Of a stretch of DNA of 64,000 bases, positions 1 through 9,364 are shown one piece after another. The stretch covers positions 65,205,909 through 65,269,908 of the forward strand of contig OZ038488.1 in the NCBI GenBank assembly GCA_964036315.1. The letters run 5' to 3'. The notes under the pieces are model-generated. The model made no database searches. It saw only the letters and a program-made list of their open reading frames with translations, and was not told the DNA's origin. Numbering within the stretch: position 1 is the first letter of the stretch; every line of letters starts with the position of its first letter. A program made the translations under genes and the position numbers. Source of the stretch: Acanthosepion esculentum. Its lineage: Eukaryota > Mollusca > Cephalopoda > Sepiida > Sepiidae.

Positions 1-104
1 TTGAATGCAACATATTGTTACTATTGTATCTTTTCTACAGCCAATGGTCTGTATCAGGGAGCTTAACATATTACAGCTACTTTCTATTCTATCTGTACTT
101 GTTT

Positions 105-315
105 TAATTGGCAGTATAGCAGCTCGGATTGAGGAATCAGAGATCCAAGTTCAAACTCCAGTTGGATCCATTACATTCACTCTCTTGGGAAAGGTATGAA
201 TCCTCTTCTTTTCCTTCCAGCTATGGGTAAATAGCAGAACAGACTGGGTTCTATAACCTTGGGTGGCAACCAGTCTAGGAGAAGGAAAAACCCTGAATTC
301 AAAACTGGCCTCAGC
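105..315 (+). mobile_element. SINE-1 (tRNA-derived SINE) copy
   Basis: A dispersed repeat with a tRNA-like head and a conserved body. The B-box-like segment AAGTTCAAACTCCAG (about 149-163) is followed by an ATTACATTCACT / CTTGGGAAAGG stretch and then CCAGCTATGGGTAAATAGCA. The same order occurs at 37220 (+) and, reversed, at 10655, 13405, 38800 and 59300. The final part (GGTGGCAACCAGTCT...GAATTC) also recurs at 3160 and 37770. The repeated order shows a family directly. That it was made by pol III and moved by a LINE is inference. Confidence 0.65.
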
Positions 316-445
316 TCCGTCAGGCTATGGAGCTCTCTTCTCATTAGTTAACCTACTTAGGGAGCCCTCCCCCCATTTCTACTCCTTTAATTCATTTTCT
401 ATCCATATGCTGATGGCTTGCTCCCAGTAAATGTTCTGGATTATT

Positions 446-620
446 CTAATCTTCTTCTATGTGTCATGTTCATTCAGGACATGAGCATCATGACTCTCCA
501 CAATTTCCTGTCCTTTTTAGCTTTTAGTAAATTTCGTTTTATGGCTATATCTCCCAATCCCTGTTCTGCCAACCATTTACACAAGCTTGTTAGGTACTTG
601 ATGCATTGCTTCTCTCTCTC

Positions 621-656
<36 letters not shown>

Positions 657-810
657 GTTGTCAATATATCCTGTGAGTGTCAAATTTTCCAAACCCTCTT
701 TCCTCATTATGTACTATAGAAATTTCAACTATCTCTTTTTGATGCTATGTATAAGTGTCCTTTTTGTTTTCATTTTCTCCATTGTTCTGGAATCAAATCA
801 ACTTTTCAGC
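446..810 (-). mobile_element. RTE (BovB-like) LINE, 3' fragment
   Basis: Read on the minus strand, this matches the 3' end of the RTE copies at 51041-52115 and 12295-12800: a region encoding KRQLKFLGH-type residues, then the end of the ORF and an AAG-rich tail. The plus-strand signatures are CTCCACAATTTCCTGTCC and CTTTCCTCATTATG. A (CT)n run interrupts it at about 618-654. It is 5' truncated, frameshifted and cannot code for protein. Clade assignment is from conserved residues only. Confidence 0.7.
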
Positions 811-1430
811 ACTGCATGTATATAAAGCCAATTATGGTAAGTTTTTCAAAAAGTATTTTATTGATAGAGGAATATTGGCAACTGCATCTCTAGACATTAT
901 TCTTTTATGTCAATAATGTCTGGTGAATAAAGTTTTAATCCAGTTAACAATAATATGTTTATAGTTCCTGGAAGTTTTGTACTCATATTCATAATTTTAT
1001 AGTGTTTATGATCTTTTCTCCATCTATGTATTATAAAGCTGCCTTTCTGATAAAATTGTTCACAGATTTAATGTCAAAATTGTTTCTGCTTTATGTATTA
1101 TAGATATTGTCATTCATTTTCCTTCTTTTAACCTGTTCCTATCTTTATATTTGTGTCTTTTTATCTATTTGAATGGTATTACCTGAGTAAGTGTATGTGA
1201 AAGTGTTTATTTTAGGTGTATCTATTTGTAGAGGTGCTGGTAAGAGTGTATATTTAGGGGTGCATTTGGATACATTTTTATATACATGTATACATATATA
1301 TATATACATATGCATTTATTATAATAAAATCAGGCATTTATCTAGCTGGCCACATCTGAGTGGCATACATGCTGTTACAAGCAGTCATCATGTGGTCAGT
1401 AATGAGATTTTGATGATATGAGCAGATATA
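811..1430. other. AT-rich stretch without recognised gene
   Basis: AT-rich sequence with a short (TA)n near 1295. A small inverted repeat at about 890-920 (AGACATTATT ... AATAATGTCT) is visible. I see no coding signal or family match. Confidence 0.4.
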
Positions 1431-1599
1431 CAGTGTAACCCGGATATAAGAGAAACCCGGATATAAGAGGGATTTTCTCTGGTCCAAAATTAGAGCCTGT
1501 GTTAATGTATATATAATGGACCAAACCCGGATATAAGAGAAACCCGGATATAAGAGACTTCTTATCCGGTCCCGACAACTCTCTTATATCCGGGTTACA

Positions 1600-1602
<3 letters not shown>
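1431..1602. mobile_element. MITE with pogo/mariner-type ends, flanked by TA
   Basis: A 172-bp palindrome-ended element starts CAGTGTAACCCGGATA and ends with the reverse complement, flanked by TA on both sides (1429-1430 and 1603-1604). A 16-bp motif (AACCCGGATATAAGAG) is present four times direct (starting 1437, 1454, 1524, 1541) as two doublets of 17-bp period, and once inverted at the right end (from 1581). There is no coding capacity, so it would depend on a transposase elsewhere. CAG...CTG ends and TA duplication fit the Tc1/mariner/pogo superfamily; the exact family is unknown. Confidence 0.75.

Positions 1603-1660
<58 letters not shown>
1603..1660. repeat. (TA)n microsatellite
   Basis: About 29 TA units lie directly between the MITE and the DD36E transposon, so each element abuts TA repeat DNA. 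Confidence 0.95.
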
Positions 1661-1663
<3 letters not shown>

Positions 1664-2889
1664 GGGTTGGACAAAATAATAGAAACACCTAGAATCTTAA
1701 TATGATAATTTTGAAACTCCTATAAAACCATCAAACATTTGTTATTTTTCTGTTTTTTGATTTATTATTAATTTTTCTTTACTATAATTGTTGTTTTTTT
1801 ACAGATATCATCAGAGGAAATTAATCAAAATTCATTAAAATGGCAGCTCTATCAAACTTTAAAAGGGGTCAAATTGTTGGTTCTCATATTGCAGGTGTTA
1901 GTGTAACAAAAAACCGCTGAATTATTTGATGTAGCAAAAAGTACTGTCTCAAAAAGTAATGACAGTATTTGAGAAATAAGGAAAAACCTCCTCATTGAAG
2001 CAAAACCCAGAAAGTGAAAGCTGACTGATAGGGACTGTTGGATTCTAACATGGATTGTTAGGAAGGATCACAAGAATACAGTTCTGAAAAATATAGCAGA
2101 GCTTAATAAGTATCTCGAGAACCGAGTTTCCTCTAGAACTGTAAGAAGGGAGCAGCACAAAGCCGGATTTCATGGGAGGACTGCAATCAGAAAACCACTC
2201 CTTTCACAAAGCATATTGCAAAGCATTTAGAGTGGAGTAGAAACCTACAGAACTGGTCCCTAGAATAATTTGAAGAATGTTATTTTCTCGGATGAGTCAT
2301 CCTTTACCTTATTCCCAGCATCTGGTCAAGTATACACGTGGAGACAGCTTAAAGAAACATTTGACCCAGACTGTCTTCTTCCAACTATTAAACATGGGGG
2401 AGGCTCTGTAATATCTTCGAAACCTGCTGGCCTAATGGTTTCCCTTCATGGCAGGATCAAACGTCAAGACTATTTAAAACTTTTATCGAATCAAATTCAT
2501 CCTATGGTTGCAGAGCAGTTTCCAGAGGGAAACACAATCTCTGAGGACGATAATGCACCAATTCACACAGGTAAAATTGTGTCTGAGTGGCATGAAGAAC
2601 ATTCTAGTGAAGTAGACCATCTTATCTGGCCACCACAGTCCCCAGATCTCAATATTATTGAAAATTTCTGGTGCATTTTAGAAAAACAAATAAGGAGTCA
2701 ATATCCTTCACCATCATCACTGAAAGAACTTGAGTCTGTTTTGGCAGAAGAATGGACAAAAATTCTCTGGAAAATATTCAAACTTTGTATGAGTCCATAC
2801 CTCATAGAATTCAAGCTGTAATTACTGCCAAAGGTAGTCCTACACCATTAAAATAAATTTGTTTGAAATTTCCATTATTTTGTCTAGTG

Positions 2890-2893
<4 letters not shown>
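1661..2893 (+). mobile_element. Tc1/mariner-superfamily transposon, DD36E type
   Basis: The left end CAGGGGTTGGACAAAATAAT (1661) pairs with an inverted, imperfect copy at the right end (TGTCTAGTGCCTA, ending about 2893). Both ends sit in (TA)n DNA, which fits TA target choice. Inside is one degraded transposase gene on the plus strand. Total length is about 1.23 kb, usual for Tc1/mariner elements. It is probably immobile now. Confidence 0.8.
1840..2856 (+). pseudogene. DD36E Tc1/mariner transposase, frameshifted
   Basis: Transposase of the DDE superfamily, which cuts and rejoins transposon ends in the nucleus. The start is taken as the ATG at 1840: an HTH-like N-terminus (MAALSNFKRGQIVG) reads from it. 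A one-base shift near 1910 follows (TAELFDVAKSTVS in another frame), then more damage up to 2270. The longest open part, 2270-2821, carries the first catalytic Asp in FSDESSF, the second in DDNAPIH and the Glu in SPDLNIIENFW. There are 36 residues between the second Asp and the Glu, against 34 in classic Tc1. A further shift near 2757 hides the C-terminus, which otherwise runs to TAA at 2856. DD36E spacing is associated with the Incomer (IC) group, from memory; placement needs a phylogeny. Confidence 0.8.

Positions 2894-2926
<33 letters not shown>
2894..2926. repeat. (TA)n microsatellite
   Basis: A pure TA run immediately after the right end of the DD36E transposon. Confidence 0.95.
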
Positions 2927-2930
<4 letters not shown>

Positions 2931-3159
2931 AAATAGTTGTATTGCTTAAAAAATATTTTTATTAACAAACAAAAGATAGTTATTCTAGTTTATTTTAAAA
3001 AATTGCAATAAGTTTACTTCAAGCTATGTAAATGTCTCTAAAATATATTACAAATAAAAAATATTCAAGATTGGTGTGGGTGAGTTAGTGGCTTTCTCTG
3101 CAGAGGGGCACATAATTTCATTAGCCTCAGGGCCCCAAAAGGTTATAATCTGGCCCTGC

Positions 3160-3335
3160 CCCCAGTTATAAGTTAAATAAATAGCAGGGTATCTTGGGTT
3201 CTTCAGCTTTGGGTGGTAGCCTGTTTAGAATTCAAACCATGATGGAGACAGTGGGAAAGCACACCACTATCTTTCCCAAAAAGTCATGACAGTTCACAGA
3301 TAATAAAAGGAATCTGTGAAGAGCCATAATCACCA
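3160..3335 (+). mobile_element. SINE-1-related 3' body fragment
   Basis: Contains CAGTTATAAGTTAAATAAATAG, TTTGGGTGGTAGCCTG, then AATTC and CACCACTATCTTTCCC. The same order follows SINE-1 bodies at 230-310 and 37780-37930. The tRNA-like head is missing. Confidence 0.45.
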
Positions 3336-3544
3336 CTGTCCTCAACAGACATGGTAATTAATATAGTATATTACTTAATTAGATTACTGATTGGATTTCT
3401 TTTTCACTAAAAGTTCAATTAATGCAAGGCTCAAGAGCCTCTCAATGTAGAGGATTAATGTTAAAATGATTATGCTGAATGAAGTATGTGATATGAATGA
3501 ATGAGGTGGTGGCAGGAAATGAAAATTATGAATTAAAAAGGATA

Positions 3545-4240
3545 GATAACTATTGATGTGAAAACGTTATTACGGTTAAGATTGTAGATTCAGGGAAGTA
3601 TCAACATGGGAGTCTATTCTAAAAAGTGACAGTTTTTGGGAAAAAGCTGCCAGAGTGAAAATTTCTTCTTACATTTGATCTGTAGTAGAAATGAGGGTAA
3701 TTCAACTCCGTGGATGTGGTGTGTCCTAGCTATAAAGGTATTTGTTATGATGTTGATTTGGGGTTAGTAGAGACAAACGCCAAATAACACGTAGCAATAA
3801 AAAGTCTTTTAATAGGTTGGTAAAAAGGTACAGAAATCGCCTGAGTAGTCAATAACTAGCTCAGACAAGAACTTCTCTGTCTCCTCATGTCAACTGACAT
3901 GCCACTATTTAAAGTCTTTGTTCACAGACGCAGACAAGTTCATCTTCAAGAGGGGTGGTAGGTTTCCGACACAACAGTATTAAATGATGAAACTGAAGAA
4001 TGGGGCTCATCTGAACATTTACCATAGAAATAGGAATAGAGTAAGTGACAGGCTAGTCACATTGCAGCTAAGGGGAAAGAGGTTGCAGAGTGGAACATAA
4101 GTAATCACCGACAAGACCACATAAATTATTTTGGAATTCTATCAAGGCTGAAAAGTGGGGACTGAGCAGCTCCAGCCCAGATATGGAGGCAATACTCCAT
4201 TTTTACTCTTACTCTTTGCAAGTGTCAGAATAGACCAAAA
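3545..4240 (-). mobile_element. LINE-B (CR1-like) 3' relic, interrupted by a solo LTR
   Basis: Parallel to 42060-42450 over several blocks: GGTTAAGATTGTAG, GGGAAAAAGCTGCC, CCATAGAAATAGGAATAGAG and GCAGCTCCAGCCCAGATATGG. On the minus strand the last block corresponds to the conserved CCHIWAGA-type segment near the end of CR1-group reverse transcriptases. The reading frame is destroyed. The relic is split at 3743-3976 by an LTR-like insertion. Confidence 0.6.
3743..3976. mobile_element. Putative solo LTR with 5-bp target duplication
   Basis: The 234-bp segment starts TGTTATGATG and ends GACACAACA (TG...CA). It is flanked on both sides by GTATT (3738-3742 and 3977-3981), as expected of an LTR-retrotransposon insertion later reduced to one LTR. 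It sits in a LINE-B relic whose sequence continues on either side. AATAAA is seen near 3802 and a TTTAAA stretch near 3907; orientation is unresolved. No second copy is present in the window, so the call relies on ends, duplication and context. Confidence 0.55.
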
Positions 4241-4574
4241 ATGAAGATATGCAATTTTAATCATTGTCACCAAAGTAAATATATATTTAAAAAATGACAA
4301 CAAAAAATGAATATGTCACTTCTTAAACTTCATTTAAATGATAACAAAATGCATCTTACAATGGATTTCCTCTAACTTTGAGAAGAGTCATTAACATAGG
4401 AATTTTTTTCAGAGAATTTAATCTCTTCTTGTTGGCAAGATCAAAGACATGAAGAAGAGATTAAATCATCTGAAAAAAAGTTTTGAATTTTATAAAGAAG
4501 ACCACAATGCATCCATTCAGCTATGGCTTTTAATATGAATGAAGACAAGATTTATTAATTTTAGTATTTTTAGA

Positions 4575-5035
4575 TGAAGCATTATTATTATTATTATTAT
4601 CATATTTCTAGTTGTCCTCCATCTTATCATTGTCACTTTTTTGATTAAAACATTTTTCTTTTTTTGATTAAACTTTTTTCTTCTAATTATATTATTGTCA
4701 CATTTTAGATTAAAATGTTTCACTATCATTATTTTATTACTGGTTTTATACCATCTTATGATTGTTGCTTTGTTGATTAAGTATTTTTGCTAATATTATT
4801 TTATGCTTAGTCTTACTCCATCTTATTGTTGGTTTTTAAATAAAGCATTTTCATTATTATTTTATTACTTGTTTTACTCCATGTTATTATTGTTTCTTTT
4901 TGGATTAAGCATTTTCACTAATATTAATTTATTATTAATTTTAATACATCTTTGTTACTTTTTTCATAAAGTATTTTGACTAGTTTTACTCCATCTTATT
5001 ATTGTTTCTTTTTCATCACAATACTCTGGTTTAAT
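4575..5035. repeat. Degenerate AT-rich tandem repeat
   Basis: Blocks like TTTGATTAA(G)CATTTT, TTTTATTACT and ACTCCATCTTATTATTG recur about every 80-95 bases, with an (ATT)n run near 4581-4600. A related degenerate block lies at 18600-18830. The period is too eroded to define precisely. Confidence 0.45.
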
Positions 5036-5650
5036 TCAATCTTCAACTTCTATATTTATGTTATAGCAAACGGCACAGTCAGAAATAAAGATATAACTTC
5101 TGACAAGACTTGATCTTGCAACCCATACCCCAAAAGAATGTCTTTCATAGATATTGCCATTACCACTTTGGCTGCTACTATAACAGGATATTAAAACAAA
5201 GATTGCATGAAGAACCAAAGAAGATGTACAGAAAGGCTGTACATTTATATTTTGATTAAACTTTGACATCTATTAGGAAATTAGAAGTTGATATCATAAA
5301 TTTTACCTGGGCTCAACATCAGATATACAACTACCTCAACCTTCATGCTTTTTTAAATTTTTTTTTCCATAAGAGCATTATACTCTTAATGGCACATTGC
5401 ATCAGAAATCTCTGAGTATTATTGTTAAAAATATCATAATGTTAATCTTGGAAGGAAATAAAAAATAAAGAATTTTTCTTTTCATTTGTAAAATAGATAA
5501 TTTACTATGAAAAGATAAAATCTTATTAGGTTTTTAAAAACCAACATTATAAAAGTATATATAAATATATACAAAAGTATATAAAGCAAAAGGAAGGGAG
5601 AGCAAGGATAAGAAAACAAAACTACTCATAAGGCTGCATAGACCCTTTTG
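5036..5650. other. AT-rich stretch without recognised gene
   Basis: No catalytic motif, splice-flanked exon or repeat match is visible. The short open frames here have no recognisable domain. Confidence 0.35.
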
Positions 5651-5654
5651 AACT

Positions 5655-5740
5655 CTTGACAGGCGGATTGGGCAGCTCCAGCCCAGATATGGCATCAATA
5701 CTCCATTTTTGGCCTGATCCGGCTCTTGTAAAGATAGAAT
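5655..5740 (-). mobile_element. LINE-B fragment
   Basis: Shares GCAGCTCCAGCCCAGATATGG and the following CAATACTCCATTTTTGGCC with the copies at 4170-4210 and 42410-42450. Short and 5' truncated. Confidence 0.5.
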
Positions 5741-5907
5741 ATAGCAGGAGGAGTCAGATACTTATTGGAACAATATAACAAACTGACCCTATATATATAT
5801 ACAAAAGGAAAAACTGTAAGAAACAGAATATATTTAATGTGTGTATTTTTGTCAAAAGAGTAAGTTTATTTCAGATATTTCGTAGATAAAAGATATTTTC
5901 TAAGCAC

Positions 5908-6005
5908 AATTTAATATGGTATAAGGCTACAAGGTTGGAGCCCTCATTGAGAATCTTAGTCTGTAGTTATGTTATGCAAGACCAGCTTGCTAACCATTGT
6001 TCCAC
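5908..6005 (-). mobile_element. SINE-2 (tRNA-derived) fragment
   Basis: On the minus strand the A-box-like GGAACAATGGTTAGCAAGC is followed about 45 bases on by a B-box-like GATTCTCAATGAGGG. The same arrangement starts the SINE-2 copy at 50105. Confidence 0.5.
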
Positions 6006-6035
6006 AGTAAATTATCTTAATACTGAGATTTAGTA

Positions 6036-6130
6036 AACCCGGTATAATAGAAGGCCACAGGTTTGGAGAATCCAGTAAGGATTTATTTCATAGTATGCAA
6101 GATTGGATTGTTAAGAATTGATTTACAGTA
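6036..6130 (-). mobile_element. SINE-2 fragment, second copy
   Basis: Repeats the layout of the neighbouring copy on the same strand: TTGGAGAATCCAGTAAGGA, then TATGCAAGATTGGATTGTTAA. More eroded than its neighbour. Confidence 0.45.
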
Positions 6131-6175
6131 AGTGATCTGTATATTTATATTTACTAAGTTTAAAACTATATTTTT

Positions 6176-6177
<2 letters not shown>

Positions 6178-6242
<65 letters not shown>
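6178..6242. repeat. (TA)n followed by (ATA)n microsatellite
   Basis: About 23 TA units pass directly into about seven ATA units. It borders the 3' end of the LINE-C copy. Confidence 0.95.
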
Positions 6243-6244
<2 letters not shown>

Positions 6245-6296
6245 GACTCTCCGGTTGGTTTCCATGTATGAGGATTTGACAACTTAACCAAGTGAT

Positions 6297-6497
6297 TCAG
6301 TTATGAATTTTGTGCAATAATCTTAAGTGACACTTAAGACCCGCAAGTGATTTGCAAGGGAGGCCACATATGGAGCAAGAGTGAGGATTGTGGGATGAGG
6401 TCACTGTTAGATTGGCTGACCTTTTAGATTTTGCTCTCACTTCTTGAAGATGATTCAGACTAGCAGATTGAAAACTGCTGAGTCCACTAAAACACAT
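6297..6497 (-). pseudogene. LINE-C C-terminus with C2H2 zinc finger
   Basis: The end of the LINE-C polyprotein. CSICGLPCKSLAGLKCHLRLLH gives Cys-x2-Cys-x12-His-x4-His spacing, a classic C2H2 finger expected to bind nucleic acid. It is preceded by a basic, serine-rich linker. The finger is intact even though the frame upstream is broken. Confidence 0.75.
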
Positions 6498-6515
6498 TGA
6501 TCTCCACTCTACCCA

Positions 6516-6973
6516 CTACAAGGCTAAGTGCTCGAGAGTGTTATGAGGTATATTGACAGCTGACAAGTTGCTCTTCAGCTTGTCTTTGTATCTAAGCCCT
6601 GTGTGTCCTACATTCCTGTGGCCCTGATCTAACTGGCTGTACACTAGGATCTTGGGTATCCTGTCATCAGACATTCTCAAGACATGACCAGTCCACTGCA
6701 ACTGAGACTGTATCAGGAAAGTCTCGATTTCTCCAATATTGCACCTGTTAAACAGGTCTACATTGGATGTCCTGTCTTGAAGGCTAACTCCACAGATGGC
6801 ATGCAGACAGTTCTTATGGAAAACAACCAGCTGGCATATATGGTACCTGTATGAGTCCACAACTCTGAGCCATACAAAAGGATGGCAAGGACAACAGCTC
6901 TATAAACCCAAATTTTTGTATCATCAGATACTCTGCTCATCCCACAAGCAATGGCAAAGTTTACCAAAAGCAC
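6516..6973 (-). pseudogene. LINE-C thumb/connection region
   Basis: Two overlapping frames together cover this part. WVYRAVVLAILLYGSELWT matches the conserved VYRAVVLxxLLYxxExWT block after the RT thumb, and LQWTGHVLRMSDDRIPKIL matches the later LRWxGHVxRMxDxRxPK block. The shift between frames near 6800-6860 shows a frameshift. Confidence 0.7.
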
Positions 6974-7033
6974 TTAGCCTTAGCAATCCAATGCATGATT
7001 TCATCATCTAAAGATCCACTGTAGTTGACTTTG

Positions 7034-7594
7034 CTACAAAGATAGGTGAAAGACTTTGTATAGTTCAGGGTTTTGTGTTCTACTTTCAATGGTCTCTGGA
7101 AATTTGTAGACCAGTGGTTTTTGTTTCACACTACAAAATTGCTTCGGAGTAGGACAAGGTTGATGCACTACTTTAGTTTTCTTTATGCTAAGTATAAGAC
7201 CAAAGGCTTTGCATCCAGCAGAGAAATGATTTAGTAGATGTTGGGCTTCCTCAAAGGATGTCCCAATAAGAGCAGCATCATCAGCAAACAACAAATCACG
7301 GATAATTTGTGTACGAAAGTGGGTCTTGGCTTTGAAGTGCTGGTGATTGAAGAGTCCACCAGTTGTTTGAAAATGAAAGTTGACACCACTCTCTGTTTCT
7401 GCAAATGCATATTTCAGCATCACTGAGAATAAAAGTGCAAAAAGCACAGGGGCCATGACACACTCTTGCTTGGTGCTGTTCATAACATCAAATAATTCTG
7501 ACATCATACCATCAGACATGATATTAACTTTCATTCCTTCATGAAAGGAGATGATCATCTTCAGCATGTTTTCTGGGATGCCAAGTTTCCTCAA
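7034..7594 (-). pseudogene. LINE-C reverse transcriptase palm
   Basis: Catalytic part of the reverse transcriptase, which copies element RNA at the nicked target. Visible motifs: KLGIPENMLKMIISFHEGM, then QECVMAPVLFALLFSVML (normally KQGCVLAPxLF; the Gly is changed to Glu) and the catalytic LLFADDAAL. The following KAFGLILSIKKTKV fits the next conserved block. Motif A lies upstream in another frame near 7620-7660. Active-site residues are preserved here but the chain is interrupted. Confidence 0.8.
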
Positions 7595-7750
7595 GACTTA
7601 CCAAAGTGCCTCTCAATTCATAGTGTCAAAGGCCTTCACCAAGTTCACAAACACCATGTACAACTCCTGGTTTTTCTCACAAATCTTCTCTGCAACCTGA
7701 CGAAGAGAAAATATCATGTTAATGGTGCCACAACTTGACCCAAATCCACA

Positions 7751-8242
7751 CTACGATTCAGGATAGATGTTGTCAACAAGGTGTATAATGATTCTGTTTA
7801 GAATCAGTCTAGCTAGGATTTTGCCAATAGAAAGGAGTGATATCCCCCAGTGATTATCACAGACACTCCTGATACCCTTGTTTTTGTAGAGCTGTTTGAT
7901 AGAGGCATCTTTATAATCCTGTGGGACACAGCTTGCCTTCCATATTTCCACAAAAAGGAGATGCAACTTTTCTACCAACTTTTGGCTACCATGCTTATAC
8001 ACTACAGGTGGAATAAGATCCTTAAAAGTAAGTGATTTTCCAGATGAGATCTGCTTGATGGAGTTACTTACCTCTTGATAGGTAGATTCAAAAGACAACT
8101 CTGGAATTTCTGGATTTTGCACAGTTGATGAGATGGCTTCCTCATCTGCAACCGAAGTGGTGTTTAACACAGTTTCGCAGTGCTCTTTCCAGCGATCCAA
8201 AATGTCTGACTTATCCGTCAAGACAGTTTCACCATCTGCCAT
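7751..8242 (-). pseudogene. LINE-C reverse transcriptase fingers
   Basis: Contains DRWKEHCETVLNT, a pre-fingers block, WKASCVPQDYKDASIKQLYKNKG and CDNHWGISLLSIGKILARL. The last corresponds to the conserved NxRGISLLSxxGKxxARV segment, with Arg changed to Trp. The frame runs 163 residues to a stop near PES, where the family normally continues as PESQCGF. Confidence 0.75.
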
Positions 8243-8722
8243 GGAGATTGGAGCAACATCACTTTTCTGAGGACTGAAAATGAGGCCAGCATAGAAAGCC
8301 TTTACATCTTTCTATCTGAAACTTCTTGGAGTTCAGTGGCCTTTTCAGATCACCAATGCTTTTCCATGGCTCTGAAAGCTCATTGGACCTGACTTTTGCA
8401 CTTCTTGTAAGTGATCTTCTTAGTGAACGAGTTCTTGTCCTCAATCCATGCTTCATGAGAAAAGTGCATTTGATCTATAAGCTGCTGAGTCTGTATTATT
8501 GCCATCAAACCAATCTTGGTGTTTTTGATGTGGTAGTCTGAGGACCTCCAAGGATGCAGAATGTGTTGCATCCCACAGAGCTTTCCAAGTCAATTTGATA
8601 TCATTGGTAATGATTACAGAATCAAGTGCAGCATCAAGTTTGTCAGAGTGCTCAATTTTCTTTTCAGTTCATTTAAGAGGCAGTACATTAATGTGGTTGG
8701 GCACTGTCGAATTTATAATCCT

Positions 8723-8875
8723 TCACTTTTGCAGATGCAGTGTAGACTTACTCTGAAGTAGAGTGTAATCTGACAGATAACAAATTGTGTGGAATGAACG
8801 TGTGATCTTAAAATTTTTTATGTCCCTTCTTTTGGTGATGACGTAGTCGATAAGATGCCAGTCTTTCAACCAAGA

Positions 8876-8880
<5 letters not shown>
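8723..8880 (-). pseudogene. LINE-C APE endonuclease C-terminal end
   Basis: HSWLKDWHLIDYVITKRRD and the later LSDYTLLQSKSTL correspond to the last two conserved blocks of AP-endonuclease-type LINE nucleases; the catalytic SDH-like end here reads SDYTL, so the His is changed. Sequence upstream is replaced by (TA)n, marking the 5' truncation. Confidence 0.65.

Positions 8881-8917
<37 letters not shown>
8880..8917. repeat. (TA)n microsatellite
   Basis: A TA run between the truncated 5' end of LINE-C and repeat Y. Confidence 0.95.
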
Positions 8918-8919
<2 letters not shown>

Positions 8920-8920
<1 letters not shown>

Positions 8921-9170
8921 CACAAACAAGTTTGATTAAAAAGAACTGACAAGGTCTGTCTGTTTAATTTTTATTATATTTTCCCAATTTTTGGATATGG
9001 TGTTAGGTACTGAGCTTGAAGTTTTGTTTAAACTGTTCAAAGTTCATATCTTGTTATTTTTGTTCAAGTACTTTCGCATGGCAATCATTATCAAGAACAA
9101 ATATGGTGTCTGTATGATAGTTAGAATTCTTTTATCCCACAGACACCACATTGGTTCTTCATAATGACTG
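8920..9170 (-). repeat. Repeat Y, unclassified, TA-bounded
   Basis: Read on the minus strand it shares with 61064-61340 an eroded coding-like segment (here LDNDCHAKVLEQK...NFEQFKQNFK) and the end AATAAAAATTAAACAGACAGA ... AACTTGTTTGTGTATG-(TA)n. Both copies lie between (TA)n tracts. The residues match no domain I recognise. Confidence 0.45.
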
Positions 9171-9177
9171 CAATAAA

Positions 9178-9180
<3 letters not shown>

Positions 9181-9226
<46 letters not shown>
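9181..9226. repeat. (TA)n microsatellite
   Basis: A TA run between repeat Y and the FB1 half copy. Confidence 0.95.
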
Positions 9227-9229
<3 letters not shown>

Positions 9230-9310
9230 GAAATATTGTCTCAAGATGTGTTATATTTATGGGATAAAGTGCTCAATATCAGAGATAGAGCGTGTGTAAA
9301 TATAAAAGTG

Positions 9311-9316
<6 letters not shown>
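9227..9316 (+). mobile_element. FB1 foldback element, outer arm only
   Basis: Starts GAAGAAATATTGTCT and contains GTGCTCAATATCAGAGATAG and AGCGTGTGTAAATATAAAAG, ending GTGAACATA before (TA)n. It matches the outer segment of the FB1 copies at 24458 and 63641. The palindromic core is absent. Confidence 0.7.

Positions 9317-9362
<46 letters not shown>
9314..9362. repeat. (TA)n microsatellite
   Basis: A TA run that also marks the left border of the DD37D element. Confidence 0.95.

Positions 9363-9364
<2 letters not shown>

Larger units (their letters stand above)
6290..8880 (-). mobile_element. LINE-C: APE-type non-LTR retrotransposon with C-terminal zinc finger
   Basis: A 2.6 kb minus-strand LINE. 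From 5' to 3' it shows the end of an APE-like endonuclease (8723-8880, HSWLKDWHLIDYVI...), a linker, reverse transcriptase fingers (7751-8242), palm with FADD (7034-7594), thumb (6516-6973) and a C2H2 finger (6297-6497). The 5' part is missing: homology stops at a (TA)n tract at 8880. The order is that of a LINE second ORF. Frameshifts and stops divide it, so it is not active. The clade is not assigned; the finger and the overall pattern resemble a widespread invertebrate family. Confidence 0.8.

Noticed and set aside
1396..1674. Open frames dominated by alternating Tyr-Ile residues at TA tracts (also near 6083, 9044, 14837, 24831, 34715, 58011)
   Set aside because: They are translations of (TA)n microsatellites, not genes.
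3060..3160. hAT-type 3' end (GGGCCCCAAAAGG...CTGGCCCTG)
   Set aside because: Resembles ends seen in some hAT repeats but has no partner end, duplication or second copy here.
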